A stretch of DNA of 37,101 bases from Methanooceanicella nereidis (GTDB taxonomy: Archaea > Halobacteriota > Methanocellia > Methanocellales > Methanocellaceae): assembly GCF_021023085.1 (NCBI RefSeq), contig NZ_PGCK01000017.1:1-37101 (forward strand), given 5' to 3'. Positions within the stretch are counted from its first letter, which is position 1; each line of letters starts with the position of its first letter. This document shows positions 8,724-17,691 of this stretch, one piece after another. The notes below the pieces were generated by a model. The model was not told the DNA's origin. It saw only the letters and a list, made by a program, of their open reading frames with translations, and searched no databases. Made by a program: the position numbers and the translations under genes.

Positions 8724-9599
8724 ATAAGCGCTGATACGGAATATCTTAAAAAATATAACGCCGAGACATACAACGAGGCGTCAGAGATCTATGATTCCTA
8801 TAAAGGATTGTTTTTCCCATATCTTTTTGGCAGGATAAGAGAGATAATCGAAAATAGATTTACCCCAATGCTCAAGCCAGGAGCCAGGGTCCTGGACATC
8901 GGCTGCGGCACGGGACAGCAAACCATGTACTTTAAAGAAAAAGGCTTCGATGTCGTGGGAGTGGACATAAGTAAAGGCCTTGTAAAGGTCGCTAATAAGA
9001 AATTACAGGACAATAAATGCATAGTATCTGATGCATGCAAGCTCCCGTTCCGGGACTCAAGCTTTGATGCGATATCGAGCGCGGGAAGCACCCTTAACCA
9101 TATACCCGACTATCACTGCTTTTTCGAGGAGATATGCAGAGTTTTGAAGCCGGGAGGGGTCGTGTTCCTGGAGTCCGACAATAAGTGGAGAATGGATATG
9201 TTCTGGTGCCTGGCAAGCTCCATGACAGGCGATTCGCTTGACTATCACGAAAAGCTTGAAAATGTCCTGGGCTATTTTAAGCGTCCGATAAGCCAGGGAT
9301 ACCCATATGTGTTCCCCCTGTCGTTCAGCGAAGAGAAGATCCGCATGCTACACTTACGGACATTCACGTACCGGGAACTTGAGAAAGAGTTTTTCAGGCG
9401 AGGCTGTAGCATCAATTCAGTGTACGGAATACATTCAGTGACGAACCTTATCCCGAGCCCGTTAATGCTGAAGGATAATCCCGGAAAGCTGTGCAGTGGC
9501 ATATTCAATATGCTTAGCCCTGTCGAGGATATTACCTACGGCACATGGCCGGTGAACAGGCTTGGCATGAGCATTGTTGTCATCGCAAAGAAAAGCTGA
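8724..9599 (+). CDS. Class I SAM-dependent methyltransferase, apparent AUA start
   Basis: A Rossmann-fold methyltransferase with motif I VLDIGCGTG, motif II VVGVDIS, a late LPFRDSSFDAI strand and ICRVLKPGG. This pattern resembles UbiE/type 11 enzymes acting on small molecules. The C-terminal half beyond residue 150 is less conserved, so the acceptor cannot be named. The first conventional start in frame is a TTG at 8808, but the frame upstream still reads like a methyltransferase N-terminus (EYLKKYNAETYNEASEIYD). No ATG, GTG or TTG occurs in frame between 8643 and 8808. An ATA at 8724 follows GGCAGGCGAT at good spacing, which would give MSADTEYLKKYN. The start is either a rare AUA codon or an ATG changed by mutation or error. 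Family call strong; start uncertain. Confidence 0.85.
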   Translation: MSADTEYLKKYNAETYNEASEIYDSYKGLFFPYLFGRIREIIENRFTPMLKPGARVLDIGCGTGQQTMYFKEKGFDVVGVDISKGLVKVANKKLQDNKCIVSDACKLPFRDSSFDAISSAGSTLNHIPDYHCFFEEICRVLKPGGVVFLESDNKWRMDMFWCLASSMTGDSLDYHEKLENVLGYFKRPISQGYPYVFPLSFSEEKIRMLHLRTFTYRELEKEFFRRGCSINSVYGIHSVTNLIPSPLMLKDNPGKLCSGIFNMLSPVEDITYGTWPVNRLGMSIVVIAKKS

Positions 9600-9879
9600 C
9601 ACCGATAGACTATTATTTTTTACGTACAAAGATACCAGTGTGCATATTGTCCGCCTGAAGGTCACAGGAAGGGTCCCGGGAGACGGTGAATACTGGCTGC
9701 TCACGAAATGCTACCCTGAAATGATAGGATTTCCGCAGGAAAACTGCGCGTTCATGTTCAGGAACGACTGCGCAGGGTTCGAGGTAGTATACAGCAGGCT
9801 AAGTTTTGACAAAGCCTTCGACCTGGAAAAACTATTAAAGAACGCATATCAGGGAGAGGCATTGATAGTGATGCGTTAA
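9574..9879 (+). CDS. Hypothetical protein overlapping the methyltransferase end
   Basis: This small protein has up to 101 residues and no recognised family. The frame starts with a TTG at 9574, overlapping the methyltransferase by 26 bases; a GTG at 9640 is another possible start. The region from about residue 25 (VHIVRLKVTGRVP) to the end looks like a compact alpha/beta fold, ending FDLEKLLKNAYQGEALIVMR. Three cysteines are present. The tight overlap suggests co-transcription with the methyltransferase. No function can be inferred. Confidence 0.55.
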   Translation: MLSSQRKADTDRLLFFTYKDTSVHIVRLKVTGRVPGDGEYWLLTKCYPEMIGFPQENCAFMFRNDCAGFEVVYSRLSFDKAFDLEKLLKNAYQGEALIVMR

Positions 9880-10025
9880 GCTAAAAAAACTCTCACCTTT
9901 TACAGGCTATAAAAATAATTGGCTTTCCCGCGTTTTTTGTTTTTTTCTACGCCAGGGATGTTCGAACTGTGATACCCTTTACTCAAGGTGTCGTTTTCCG
10001 GTATGGATATATCCGTGTCAACCAG

Positions 10026-10211
10026 CTATATGGCCTTATCGAGTTTTGTCAATGAGATCGCATTTGTAATATCTTTCTGTACGGCTTCATATCTTGCCGA
10101 TAGAACGCCGATATTCTTAATCACGCGGGAAAGATATTCTTCTACGGTCACATCACCCTTCAGTCTCATGGCAATATCACAGGATTCGCTGGAAATGCTA
10201 GCCTCAGGCAT
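10026..10211 (-). CDS. Small hypothetical protein (61 aa), leaderless
   Basis: Starting at the second in-frame methionine, MPEASISSESCDIAMRLKGD, the product is a 61-residue helical, charged protein without membrane segments. A TATA-like CTATATAC on the minus strand at 10230-10238 lies about 25 bases upstream, supporting this start over the ATG at 10244. The overlapping plus-strand frame is Ser/Ile-rich and looks like a shadow. No family recognised. Confidence 0.5.
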   Translation of the reverse strand: MPEASISSESCDIAMRLKGDVTVEEYLSRVIKNIGVLSARYEAVQKDITNAISLTKLDKAI

Positions 10212-10229
10212 GTAAAAAGCATGCGATTT

Positions 10230-10238
10230 CCGCGTATA
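10230..10238 (-). promoter_or_regulatory. TATA box for the 61-aa gene
   Basis: The minus-strand CTATATACG lies at leaderless distance from the ATG at 10211. Confidence 0.4.
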
Positions 10239-10305
10239 TAGCACATACCTATTTTGACTGTATGTAAGTAAAAAATAAGGTACGTATATTTAGGAAATAT
10301 AAAAT

Positions 10306-10722
10306 TTATCTCGCTGCTTTTGACAGCTCATCGAAAAGTGAGTCCATGCAGCCTTTCATTTCCTGGGCGACATCTGCGATGGATAAGACACCGACTACCT
10401 TGTTGCTCTCGTTGATGACCGGCACGCGCCTGATCCGGCTCTCGCCCAGCGTCTTTATGACATCCATGACGTCACTATCCTCTTTGCAGGTGATGATGTC
10501 CTTTGACATGAATTCGCGGATAGAGACCTTTGACGGATCTTTTCCTTCTGCTACGACCTTGGTCACGATCGCCCGGTCGGTTATCAGGCCTTTTATCTCG
10601 CCGTTTTCTACTATCATCACCATACCAACGTTAGCGTCTTTCATCTGTTTGGCCGCTTTTGCCGCCGTCTCCTTCCCATCTACCGTTATGATATTTTTGG
10701 TCATAACATCTTTTATTCTCAA
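10306..10722 (-). CDS. Two-CBS-domain protein
   Basis: The 138-residue protein consists of two CBS motifs and nothing else. The first starts at IKDVMTKNIITVDG, with GLITDRAI at its end; the second starts at IREFMSKDIITC and ends VGVLSIADVA. Such pairs form a Bateman module that binds adenine nucleotides (AMP, ATP, SAM) and usually regulates a partner protein. No catalytic domain is attached and no partner is evident next to it. The start is a TTG preceded by a GGGGG stretch at Shine-Dalgarno distance. It is divergent from the lipoprotein gene. Ligand unknown. Confidence 0.9.
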   Translation of the reverse strand: MRIKDVMTKNIITVDGKETAAKAAKQMKDANVGMVMIVENGEIKGLITDRAIVTKVVAEGKDPSKVSIREFMSKDIITCKEDSDVMDVIKTLGESRIRRVPVINESNKVVGVLSIADVAQEMKGCMDSLFDELSKAAR

Positions 10723-10886
10723 TTTTTATGCCCCCATAAATAAAATAGACTTAATCCCCAAGGATATTATATTGACCCGTTTTTTATACGCAAAAGGACA
10801 GTTCGATTAATTTTTATTCAGCACAGATACATGGTTCCCGGTAACTTCATATAATCGGGCTCAGAGTGTAAATAGCGGGTGATAAA

Positions 10887-11423
10887 ATGAAGAGATATTT
10901 CGCAATCATGATATTGATCATGGCAGCTATTATGATGACAGGATGTGCTTCGCCGGAAGTATCGCCTACACCGGCACCCACCATTACGCCAGCGCCGACA
11001 TCGGTGCCATCGCCCACTTTGATCGGGGGCAGCGATGAAGCTCACGTCGCATTCTACTACAACTTAAGGTCTACGCCTTATTATGCAGGTCTGGAAGCAC
11101 AGCCGGGCAAAAAGCTCTATTTACTGGACGTCAGCATAAGCTCGGATAAGCCCGTACAGGCATCTGCGGAATGGTTCAGGATAGATTACAGACGTAACGC
11201 GACGGATGATATAGTTCCGTATTATCCGATCACATACGAATTCGATGCTACCGAAATGGGACCTGATACCGGTGTAGTAACTGGAAGGTTCATATTTGAG
11301 CTGCCGGACCCGACATCGTCTGAGTTCACGATGCAGCCGGTATACGATCCGCCGGAGCCGGAAAATCAGGTAGGACCCTATAAGGTATATGATGAGGTAT
11401 ATGGTGTAAAGGGATTGATGTAA
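10887..11423 (+). CDS. Secreted lipoprotein, DUF4352-like fold possible
   Basis: The 178-residue protein has a lipoprotein signal: basic MKR, a hydrophobic core, and the lipobox MTGC with Cys at about residue 20. A Pro/Thr-rich spacer (PTPAPTITPAPTSVPSPT) follows, then a beta-rich domain from about residue 55. The domain's KLYLLDVSISSDKPV and WFRIDYRR segments resemble extracellular immunoglobulin-like DUF4352 modules. It should be lipid-anchored outside the cell membrane. A strong GGGTGAT Shine-Dalgarno (10877-10883) fixes the ATG. Function unknown; the domain name is tentative. Confidence 0.85.
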   Translation: MKRYFAIMILIMAAIMMTGCASPEVSPTPAPTITPAPTSVPSPTLIGGSDEAHVAFYYNLRSTPYYAGLEAQPGKKLYLLDVSISSDKPVQASAEWFRIDYRRNATDDIVPYYPITYEFDATEMGPDTGVVTGRFIFELPDPTSSEFTMQPVYDPPEPENQVGPYKVYDEVYGVKGLM

Positions 11424-11518
11424 CATCCCTTATTTTTCTTTTAGGATCGATAACCGGGATCGTGCTTCGAACACGGTAATGGTATGATTTATAAGACATG
11501 AACGATATTTCAACTAGC

Positions 11519-11740
11519 ATGAGCGATTTCGCAGAGGAGATCTTTAGCTTATTAGGTAATCCTAACGATAGCCTCCGCCTTTCTTCGCTTGTCGACTCTT
11601 TTGAGCTAAAGGGCGACGGCGGCGAAGTGCCGGAGATCATCGTGAACGTTAAAAAAGATACGCCACCACTGGACGTAAAATGGATAGAGGACACATTATC
11701 CGATTATGACATGTTTTACAAATTCATCATTGTACGTTGA
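11519..11740 (+). CDS. Small acidic hypothetical protein
   Basis: Using the ATG at 11519, the product is a 73-residue acidic protein beginning MSDFAEEIFSLLGNP. The preceding GATTTATAAGA (about 11486-11496) lies 28 bases before this ATG, as expected for a leaderless transcript, so it is preferred over the ATG at 11498. One alpha/beta pattern is seen (VPEIIVNVKKD, MFYKFIIVR). No family recognised. Confidence 0.55.
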   Translation: MSDFAEEIFSLLGNPNDSLRLSSLVDSFELKGDGGEVPEIIVNVKKDTPPLDVKWIEDTLSDYDMFYKFIIVR

Positions 11741-11819
11741 AAAGGTCCTTACAGGCGTAACCTGTGAGTGCCTGACCCCCTTATTGATCGATCCTGTTAA
11801 GTAGTCGTAGCGGCTGCGG

Positions 11820-12119
11820 TCAGGGATCTCCATTTTTTCTGGACTTCAACCTATTTAGAGTTTCGCCAAATGCCGAATCGATCCCGGATACATCATCCTC
11901 GTTATAGTAGTCTATTATCTGCAGGAGCCCGACGATAGTATCGGCGCATTCCTTCACGACTTCCCTGTCGCTGCCGCGGGATATCGCCCTGACCACTTCC
12001 CCGAGTTCCTCTGCCGTAAAAGCGGCCTTTATCAGCGCATCGTCTTTTGAGCGTATCACATAATCATCCGGCAGGCTTGACCTGATCTCCAGGATCAGCC
12101 TCTCGATCGTGTATGACAT
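11820..12119 (-). CDS. MazG-like nucleotide pyrophosphohydrolase domain protein
   Basis: The 99-residue helical protein has the metal-binding pattern of all-alpha NTP pyrophosphatases. E38 and E41 sit in FTAEELGEVVRAI; E57 and D60 sit in VVKECADTIVGLLQIID, with the spacing expected of the ExxE...ExxD pair. Members hydrolyse NTPs or dNTPs to the monophosphate and pyrophosphate, often clearing unwanted nucleotides. A TATA-like CTTATAAG (minus strand, 12142-12149) lies about 27 bases before the ATG at 12119, so I use this start rather than the upstream one. Substrate not predictable. The gene stands alone on its strand. Confidence 0.8.
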   Translation of the reverse strand: MSYTIERLILEIRSSLPDDYVIRSKDDALIKAAFTAEELGEVVRAISRGSDREVVKECADTIVGLLQIIDYYNEDDVSGIDSAFGETLNRLKSRKNGDP

Positions 12120-12140
12120 AAAGTGAAAATTGTATTTTGA

Positions 12141-12150
12141 TCTTATAAGG
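12141..12150 (-). promoter_or_regulatory. TATA box for the MazG-like gene
   Basis: The CTTATAAG core on the minus strand is centred 27 bases upstream of the ATG at 12119, consistent with a leaderless mRNA. Confidence 0.5.
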
Positions 12151-12254
12151 ATATGTCCTCGCAAAAAAAGACGTTTTTCAGGCCCATCAAATCAAAAATA
12201 TGGGAATAGGGGAACATTCGTCCCCCCACCTTATTTGTGGCAAATCAGACAGTG

Positions 12255-12683
12255 TCAGCAGAAGTATACACCGCCGGGCCCGGGCACGGGGATGCCAAAC
12301 ACCAGGCTGTTCAACGGACGAAGTCCGAAAGCCGTAGATGTTATGACAGAGCTTTCCCCATAGTCCTGTGCCACTACGTTACCTCCGACACCGCTCTGAG
12401 CAAGACCTCCTATGCCTCCGCAGGGGCTACATGGATATCCGAATGGACCGAAAGCCCCGCTATAGAACGAATCTCCTGAAGTTATCGCCCCGGAACCGCC
12501 TGTCAGAATCTTAGTTTCTGAAAACCCGGTGCCGATAGCGCTGTATGGTATCGCCTGATTCACTGCTCCGCCGAGGTATGGGCCCAGGTAACTTGGTCCG
12601 ACCCACGCGCACGCAGGCATACTCAAAGCTATCATAAAAAGTCCGATTAGTGCCAGCACCACAGATCTCTTCACCTTACTCAT
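12255..12683 (-). CDS. Secreted glycine/serine-rich small protein
   Basis: The 142-residue protein has a clear signal peptide (MSKVKRSVVLALIGLFMIAL, cleavage probably after ACA near residue 27). The mature part is low in charge and rich in Gly, Ser and Pro, with a PCSPCGG cysteine pair and a C-terminal Cys. GAGGGGG on the minus strand favours the ATG at 12683 over the one six bases upstream. The composition suggests a surface or matrix protein. No family recognised. Confidence 0.65.
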   Translation of the reverse strand: MSKVKRSVVLALIGLFMIALSMPACAWVGPSYLGPYLGGAVNQAIPYSAIGTGFSETKILTGGSGAITSGDSFYSGAFGPFGYPCSPCGGIGGLAQSGVGGNVVAQDYGESSVITSTAFGLRPLNSLVFGIPVPGPGGVYFC

Positions 12684-12981
12684 AAACATCCCCCTCTATA
12701 ACATGCGTAAATATAAAAAATAGAGATAAATATATTATCGCCTTAAGGCGCAATTATTAGCGATACTCCCGCATATATTAACAGTGAAGTGCCATTGCAG
12801 GCTGATATATCGTATCTGTAAAACGATGGCTTTTTGTACAAATAATTGATATTCCAGGGATATTTATACAGGATATTTCAAATTTTGGGAAAATAAAATA
12901 TAATCTTAACATTTTAAAGATAAATATTTATAAGCGTAAATTTTATTAAGCGGTCCATAAATAGATATACCGGGTATTGTT

Positions 12982-13215
12982 GTGTCAATAACGACCGAAG
13001 ATGATTGGCGACAGGATAGCATAAGCTCCTTATACAGGGATATGATGCAGTATGCTTACGATGTCCAGGATGGTAAAAAGGAATTCGTCCCGGACGAGTT
13101 CGTTGAGATCATGCAAAGTTTCGGAGAACGTATGGCGATTATGGTCTATATGACAGAGAAATACGCCTGTGTACGGGATGAAATTAAGCTGAAGCCCATC
13201 ATGATAAAAAATTAA
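12982..13215 (+). CDS. Small hypothetical protein (77 aa)
   Basis: The helical, charged protein begins at a GTG. AT-rich TATA-like stretches lie at 12921-12933 and 12955-12965. Notable residues include DDWRQDSISSLYRDMMQYAY and a Met-rich helix near FGERMAIMVYM. No membrane segment or known motif. It is convergent with the next gene, four bases apart. The gap 12684-12981 before it is AT-rich and shows only promoters. Confidence 0.55.
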   Translation: MSITTEDDWRQDSISSLYRDMMQYAYDVQDGKKEFVPDEFVEIMQSFGERMAIMVYMTEKYACVRDEIKLKPIMIKN

Positions 13216-13219
13216 AATG

Positions 13220-13552
13220 TTATGTGCAGAACAACTGGTCTATATCCAGGATCTTTTTTCCTTCATAGTCCATAGTGACATCCCATTGAAGACCCTCGCC
13301 GATCCTGACCTTCCACGCATCATCATTACCGTACCGCGTCTTTTCTATGCTCCTGATATCGCCCTCGCTCACAATATAGTACATAGGTTGTCCGGCAATA
13401 TTGTAATAGGTAATGTTCATACCTATCAGTTGGTCTTTTATATTTTCTTCATGGTTATCCGGGCCAGACACCATAGATGCGGCCAATAACAGTACGGAAG
13501 CTACGAGCAATGCCGCACATGAGTAAATGAATATTTTACCTTTTCCCGACAT
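13220..13552 (-). CDS. Membrane-anchored small hypothetical protein
   Basis: The 110-residue protein starts with a short basic head and one hydrophobic helix (IFIYSCAALLVASVLLLAAS), either a signal anchor or a signal peptide. About 80 external residues follow. The outer part (YNIAGQPMYYIVSEGDI, then WKVRIGEGLQWDVTMDYEGKK) resembles PepSY-like domains with conserved W..V...G....V..D.. spacing, though I cannot confirm this. It is convergent with the 77-aa gene. Probably extracytoplasmic; function unknown. Confidence 0.65.
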   Translation of the reverse strand: MSGKGKIFIYSCAALLVASVLLLAASMVSGPDNHEENIKDQLIGMNITYYNIAGQPMYYIVSEGDIRSIEKTRYGNDDAWKVRIGEGLQWDVTMDYEGKKILDIDQLFCT

Positions 13553-13761
13553 ACTTCACCTGATACATGGAACGTTTATAAAGATAAATAACTTGTTTAA
13601 GCTACAGGCCGGCCCGTAGTCATGTTTTTATATCATGTATGGCGAGACATGCTTATAATTTTTTATAATAATTAAACGGTCTATGAATATCAGAAAAATA
13701 TAATAGCTAATAGAGAATGGCATAAAACAGTATGCATAAAAATTGATGAGTGGGTATTTTT

Positions 13762-14322
13762 ATGATGGATAAGTTCAGTGCAGACAGGTATATCATGGAG
13801 CAAAAAATGCTCTCCATAGGTAAAAAATACTATATCAAAGACCAGCATGGCAATAACCTCTTTTTCGCCAGGATGGAGAAATTTAAGCTAAAGCCAAAAA
13901 TATTCGTATACAACGATGACTCCAGGACCGAGGAGATCCTGGCAATAGCGCCAAGGAACATCATAGACTTTAACGCGACATACGATGTCATAGATTCCAG
14001 GACAGGTGAGAGGGTCGGCTCTTTTAGGAGAGATGGCGTAAGAAGCTTATTCCAGAACAAATGGAACATAATGGACGCGAACGGGAATATAATAGGCAGT
14101 GCCCAGGAGACAGGCATAATGGCCCTGGTCAGGCGGTTCATCGTCAACTGGAAGCTTGACTTCGAGCTATATTTGAATGGAAGACGCATAGGCAGCCTTA
14201 CAAGAAGGGTCTCGATCGGCGACAAGTACACGGTCGATGTCTCCGGAGACGGAGAAAAAATACTGGATAGAAGGCTCGCTGTCGCGATGCTGCCATTGCT
14301 GGATGCCGGAGAGGACAGGTAG
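13762..14322 (+). CDS. LURP-one-related / YxjI-like protein
   Basis: The 186-residue product starts MMDKFSADRYIMEQKMLSIG. It shows the repeating beta-strand plan of the LURP-one/Tubby-like (PF04525-type) family: YYIKDQHGNNLFFARM, YDVIDSRTGERVGSFRR, WNIMDANGNIIGSAQE and FELYLNGRRIGSL. Each strand pair ends in a Gly or Asn turn. Family members form a beta barrel around a central helix; their biochemical role in prokaryotes is not settled. I chose the first ATG over a GTG four codons upstream. Family fairly sure. Confidence 0.8.
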   Translation: MMDKFSADRYIMEQKMLSIGKKYYIKDQHGNNLFFARMEKFKLKPKIFVYNDDSRTEEILAIAPRNIIDFNATYDVIDSRTGERVGSFRRDGVRSLFQNKWNIMDANGNIIGSAQETGIMALVRRFIVNWKLDFELYLNGRRIGSLTRRVSIGDKYTVDVSGDGEKILDRRLAVAMLPLLDAGEDR

Positions 14323-14390
14323 ATCCTCCCCTCGATCTTTTTATTATTCACTGCACGATAGCACCGGATAGGAGCTGGCGTGTCTTGTTC

Positions 14391-14696
14391 TTATGAATAT
14401 CTTCCAAGGACGACCTTATAGGCTTCTACGTCCCAGTCATAGATCTCCTGGAGCTTTTCGCAAAGAACCTTAGCCAGTTCGGCAGCGCTCATCTTGCGAT
14501 ACTTTTCCTCATATTCGTCGAGGAACTCATGCGTCCAAGTGCCGGTAAGCAAGAACTCCAGCTCACACAGCTTGGCGAGGAGCTCTTTCTTGGTCATGTC
14601 ACAGCAGCCGGTAGGATAGCATACTTCAGTCTTATCATCAAGGTCTTCTATGCCCCTGATATCCTCTTCCATCAAATGTTCCTGGTTTATGTACAT
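14391..14696 (-). CDS. Cysteine-containing small helical protein, partner of e2b2
   Basis: The 101-residue acidic protein has clustered cysteines (C26, C31, C32, then C44 and C78) in EVCYPTGCCDMTKKEL, which might hold a metal. The rest is helical and charged. It follows ribose-1,5-bisphosphate isomerase by 30 bases on the same strand and has its own AGGAG Shine-Dalgarno, so the two are likely co-transcribed. I do not recognise the family. Confidence 0.65.
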   Translation of the reverse strand: MYINQEHLMEEDIRGIEDLDDKTEVCYPTGCCDMTKKELLAKLCELEFLLTGTWTHEFLDEYEEKYRKMSAAELAKVLCEKLQEIYDWDVEAYKVVLGRYS

Positions 14697-14726
14697 TGTT
14701 TGGCTCCTAAAAGTTCGATCGAAAGA

Positions 14727-15665
14727 TCATTTTATATTCGTGGCCGAATCCTCAAGCTCCAGCCCGAGCTTTTCCGTTATCACCCAGAACGCCATCTCAG
14801 GCGGTATCGCTCCGAGTTCCGTTATGATAAGATCGATATATTGATGCGGAGTGACATCGAATGCCGGATTCCTTACGATAAGCCCCGGCCATTTGATATG
14901 CATCTCCGGGCTCAGTACCTCCGACGGATCCCTCTCCTCTATCTCCACAAGGTCGCCCAGCAGCGTCTTAGGGCTGAACTTATATGTTTCTGCCGCGACT
15001 ATGAGGTTAACCCTTGCCTCATGGGCCGCTAAAGCGATCTGTGAAGTGCCCACCTTATTGATAAGGCTTCCGTTAACTGTTATCGCATCCGCGCCCACGA
15101 CGACGATGTCGACATCCTTCATAAAATACCTGACCGCCGAATCCAGTATCAGTGTGGTCGGAACGCCGATCTTTTGCATGATGTCCACCGTGACGTAGCC
15201 CTGCTGGCGCGGTCGGGTCTCGGTCGCTATGACGTTAATGTTCTTACCCTGCTTGAACGCGGCCTCTACGATCGCGGCAGCCGCCGAGGAATTACAATGG
15301 GTCAGGATCGTGTCCCCGTCCTTGATGCGCTTTGCCCCGATCTGGCCGATCTTTTTGACCGCGTTCTGGGAATTGCTTATGAAGTTATCCGCGTTAGAGA
15401 TTATTGCTTTCCTGGCATCTTCAACGGTAGCGGCCCGGTATCTCATGACCAGACGAAGTGCGTTCGGCAGTGACACGGCCGTAGGCCTGGTATTATACAA
15501 AGTCTCGTACGCGTCGTTCATCCTTCTGTTGAACTCGCCGATGTCATCGGTATCGATAGACGTGGCCTCTTCCTTCAAAGCAAGAGCGGCCGCCCGTGCT
15601 ATACGTCCGGCACCCCTTATCTCCATGTTCTTTATCTTTTCTGCGGTCTCTGTGAGTATCGTCAT
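14727..15665 (-). CDS. e2b2: Ribose-1,5-bisphosphate isomerase (e2b2 / aIF2B-like)
   Basis: The 312-residue protein belongs to the eIF2B-alpha/methylthioribose-1-phosphate isomerase superfamily. It is most like the archaeal ribose-1,5-bisphosphate isomerase that converts the AMP phosphorylase product into ribulose 1,5-bisphosphate, feeding type III RubisCO. Visible motifs include ILTHCNSSAAAAIVEAA, VIATETRPRQQGYVT, DVDIVVVGADAITVNGSLINKVGTSQIALAAHEA (split by conserved Gly and Asp) and FDVTPHQYIDLIITE. These cover the phosphate and sugar-binding region and the catalytic Cys/Asp pair (Cys in THCNSS, Asp in GADAI). Neither AMP phosphorylase nor RubisCO is in the window, so the pathway is inferred from the family. 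The start is ATG. Confidence 0.93.
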   Translation of the reverse strand: MTILTETAEKIKNMEIRGAGRIARAAALALKEEATSIDTDDIGEFNRRMNDAYETLYNTRPTAVSLPNALRLVMRYRAATVEDARKAIISNADNFISNSQNAVKKIGQIGAKRIKDGDTILTHCNSSAAAAIVEAAFKQGKNINVIATETRPRQQGYVTVDIMQKIGVPTTLILDSAVRYFMKDVDIVVVGADAITVNGSLINKVGTSQIALAAHEARVNLIVAAETYKFSPKTLLGDLVEIEERDPSEVLSPEMHIKWPGLIVRNPAFDVTPHQYIDLIITELGAIPPEMAFWVITEKLGLELEDSATNIK

Positions 15666-16002
15666 ACCTTATCCCTGACCTATTAAGATAGATTGTATGA
15701 TATTGAATATAATTATGTCCGTATCATACAAATACTAGGCTGGTAGACAGTCAAACGAGTTAAAAGGTCCTGTCAGCATATATGTGTTTATTCTACGATG
15801 CCGGACAGCACATGGATGTATAGTATATAGAAAAGATAATATAAGAGTACGTTATATCCTGTCCCGGGATAAGACAAATCAATAATTACTGTAAAATAAC
15901 GCTGACTTTATTCAATAATAAAATGTCTCGTTTTTTCCTGCAAGACGATCCAGGACCTTTACAAGATAATATTTTTGGGCTTATAACAAAGGAGCTAAAA
16001 CA
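15666..16002. other. AT-rich gap before the RNA helicase
   Basis: The 337 bases between divergent e2b2 and the helicase contain no credible reading frame. TGATATTGAATATAATTATG is among several AT-rich stretches that could hold promoters for either gene. A long helicase leader is possible, as found for some methanogen DEAD-box genes, but I see no defined structure. Confidence 0.4.
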
Positions 16003-17607
16003 TTGACTTCATTCTATGATTTAAAGATAAGCGAACCGGTCATGAGCGCTTTGGGTAACATGGGCTTCGAAGAGGCTACGCCCATACAGGAGCAGGCAAT
16101 ACCGGCAATATTAGAAGGCAGGGACATTATAGGCCAGGCCCAGACAGGCACAGGAAAGACTGCCGCTTTCGGCATACCATTAGTAGAAAAATGCGATACC
16201 TCAAGCGGGCTTATACAGGGTATGATAATAGCCCCCACAAGAGAGCTGGCCATTCAGGTAGCGGAGGAACTGAACCGGATAGGTCAAACAAAAGGGATCC
16301 GCTCTCTTCCGATCTATGGCGGCCAGAACATAAAGTGGCAGATGAACGGGCTAAGGAACAAGCCCCATATCATCGTAGGCACCCCGGGACGCCTTGTGGA
16401 CCATATCTTAAGGCGGAAAACGATCAGTCTCGACCATATTAAAATGGTGGTACTGGACGAGGCGGACGAGATGCTCGACATGGGCTTTATCGAGGACATT
16501 GAGACTCTGTTAAAGGAGACCCCCGTCCAGAGGCAAACACTGTTATTCTCTGCGACGATGCCGTCACAGGTCAGGGCCCTGGCACAGAAGTTCATGAAAG
16601 ACCCTATTAACATAGGCATAACTTCAAAGAAAATCTCCGTACCCCTCATCGCACAAAACTATGTGGAAGTGCATGAAAAGCAAAAGTTCGATGTACTATG
16701 CAGGCTGCTTGATATACAGTCACCCGATCTCGCCATCGTGTTCGGCAGGACAAAAAAACGCGTGAACGAGGTATATGAAGGTCTGACCAAGAGAGGATAT
16801 AGCGCAAGGGAGCTTCACGGCGATATGGACCAGTCAAGGCGAGATAGCGTCATGAGACAGTTCAGGGAGGGCAGCATACAGGTACTTGTCGCGACTGACG
16901 TGGCCGCAAGAGGACTTGACATAAGCGGTGTCACGCATGTATATAATTTTGATATACCGCAGGACCCTGAAAGCTATGTTCACCGTATAGGCAGGACGGG
17001 CAGGGCAGGAAAAAGCGGCATTGCGATAACTTTCGCCACAGTAAAAGAGAGCAGGCTGTTAAAAGTGATCGAACAGGTATCCGGCCAGAGAATGATAAGG
17101 CTCGCAGCTCCGACAATAGACGAAGCGATCGAAGTCCAGCAGAGGATAACAGTAGAGAAACTTGTTCGCGTCATAGAAGAGGAGAACGTCTCAAAATATA
17201 TCCCGATGGCAGAGATGATCCTGGAGAACCATGATTCGGTGACGATCATAGCAGCCGCTTTGAAAGTACTCACGAAAGAGCCCGACATGACCCCGATAAA
17301 TTTGACCGAGATAAAGCCGGCAAGATCGAGAAACGTAAAACATCCGAAGCGTGTCGCAGGCGAGGAGACCTTCCGCGAAGATAACTTATGGAGATCGGTC
17401 CGTAAGGAACAGTACAGGAAGGGCGAAAAGAAAAGCTATGAGAATAGCGGCGATAAGGCATACGATAAAGGGAAAAAGTCCGACGCGGCGCCTGGAAAAG
17501 ATAAACATGGAAGCCCCTTTAAAAAATTCCATAAAAGCGTTTCGGACGGGTACAGAGGTAATAAGCCATCCAGCAACGCTAACAATTATAAGCCTGCGAA
17601 AAAGTGA
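16003..17607 (+). CDS. DEAD-box ATP-dependent RNA helicase
   Basis: The 534-residue helicase carries the full motif set: Q motif (GFEEATPIQ), motif I AQTGTGKT (46-53), Ia PTRELA, GG and TPGR, motif II DEAD (152-155), motif III SAT (183-185), motif [11 protein letters not shown] and motif [10 protein letters not shown]. After the RecA-like core come about 60 residues of a CsdA/DbpA-like helical region. A highly basic, disordered tail (from about 430: [13 protein letters not shown] through NNYKPAKK) probably binds RNA. Such enzymes act in ribosome assembly, mRNA decay or cold adaptation. The start is a TTG preceded by AAAGGAG at good spacing. Single gene; target RNA unknown. Confidence 0.95.
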   Translation: MTSFYDLKISEPVMSALGNMGFEEATPIQEQAIPAILEGRDIIGQAQTGTGKTAAFGIPLVEKCDTSSGLIQGMIIAPTRELAIQVAEELNRIGQTKGIRSLPIYGGQNIKWQMNGLRNKPHIIVGTPGRLVDHILRRKTISLDHIKMVVLDEADEMLDMGFIEDIETLLKETPVQRQTLLFSATMPSQVRALAQKFMKDPINIGITSKKISVPLIAQNYVEVHEKQKFDVLCRLLDIQSPDLAIVFGRTKKRVNEVYEGLTKRGYSARELHGDMDQSRRDSVMRQFREGSIQVLVATDVAARGLDISGVTHVYNFDIPQDPESYVHRIGRTGRAGKSGIAITFATVKESRLLKVIEQVSGQRMIRLAAPTIDEAIEVQQRITVEKLVRVIEEENVSKYIPMAEMILENHDSVTIIAAALKVLTKEPDMTPINLTEIKPARSRNVKHPKRVAGEETFREDNLWRSVRKEQYRKGEKKSYENSGDKAYDKGKKSDAAPGKDKHGSPFKKFHKSVSDGYRGNKPSSNANNYKPAKK

Positions 17608-17691
17608 CAGGGATTGATAAATGAGATGGTAAGGAGTTCGGCACAAACTTTTTTACCAATTATTTACCTATTCAACGAGAGAGGAACGTAA

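Noticed and set aside
9988-10215. 75-codon plus-strand frame
   Set aside because: Shadow of the minus-strand 61-aa gene, which has a better composition and a TATA box.
15666-16002. tRNA or riboswitch before the RNA helicase
   Set aside because: I looked for cloverleaf and conserved stems and found none convincing.
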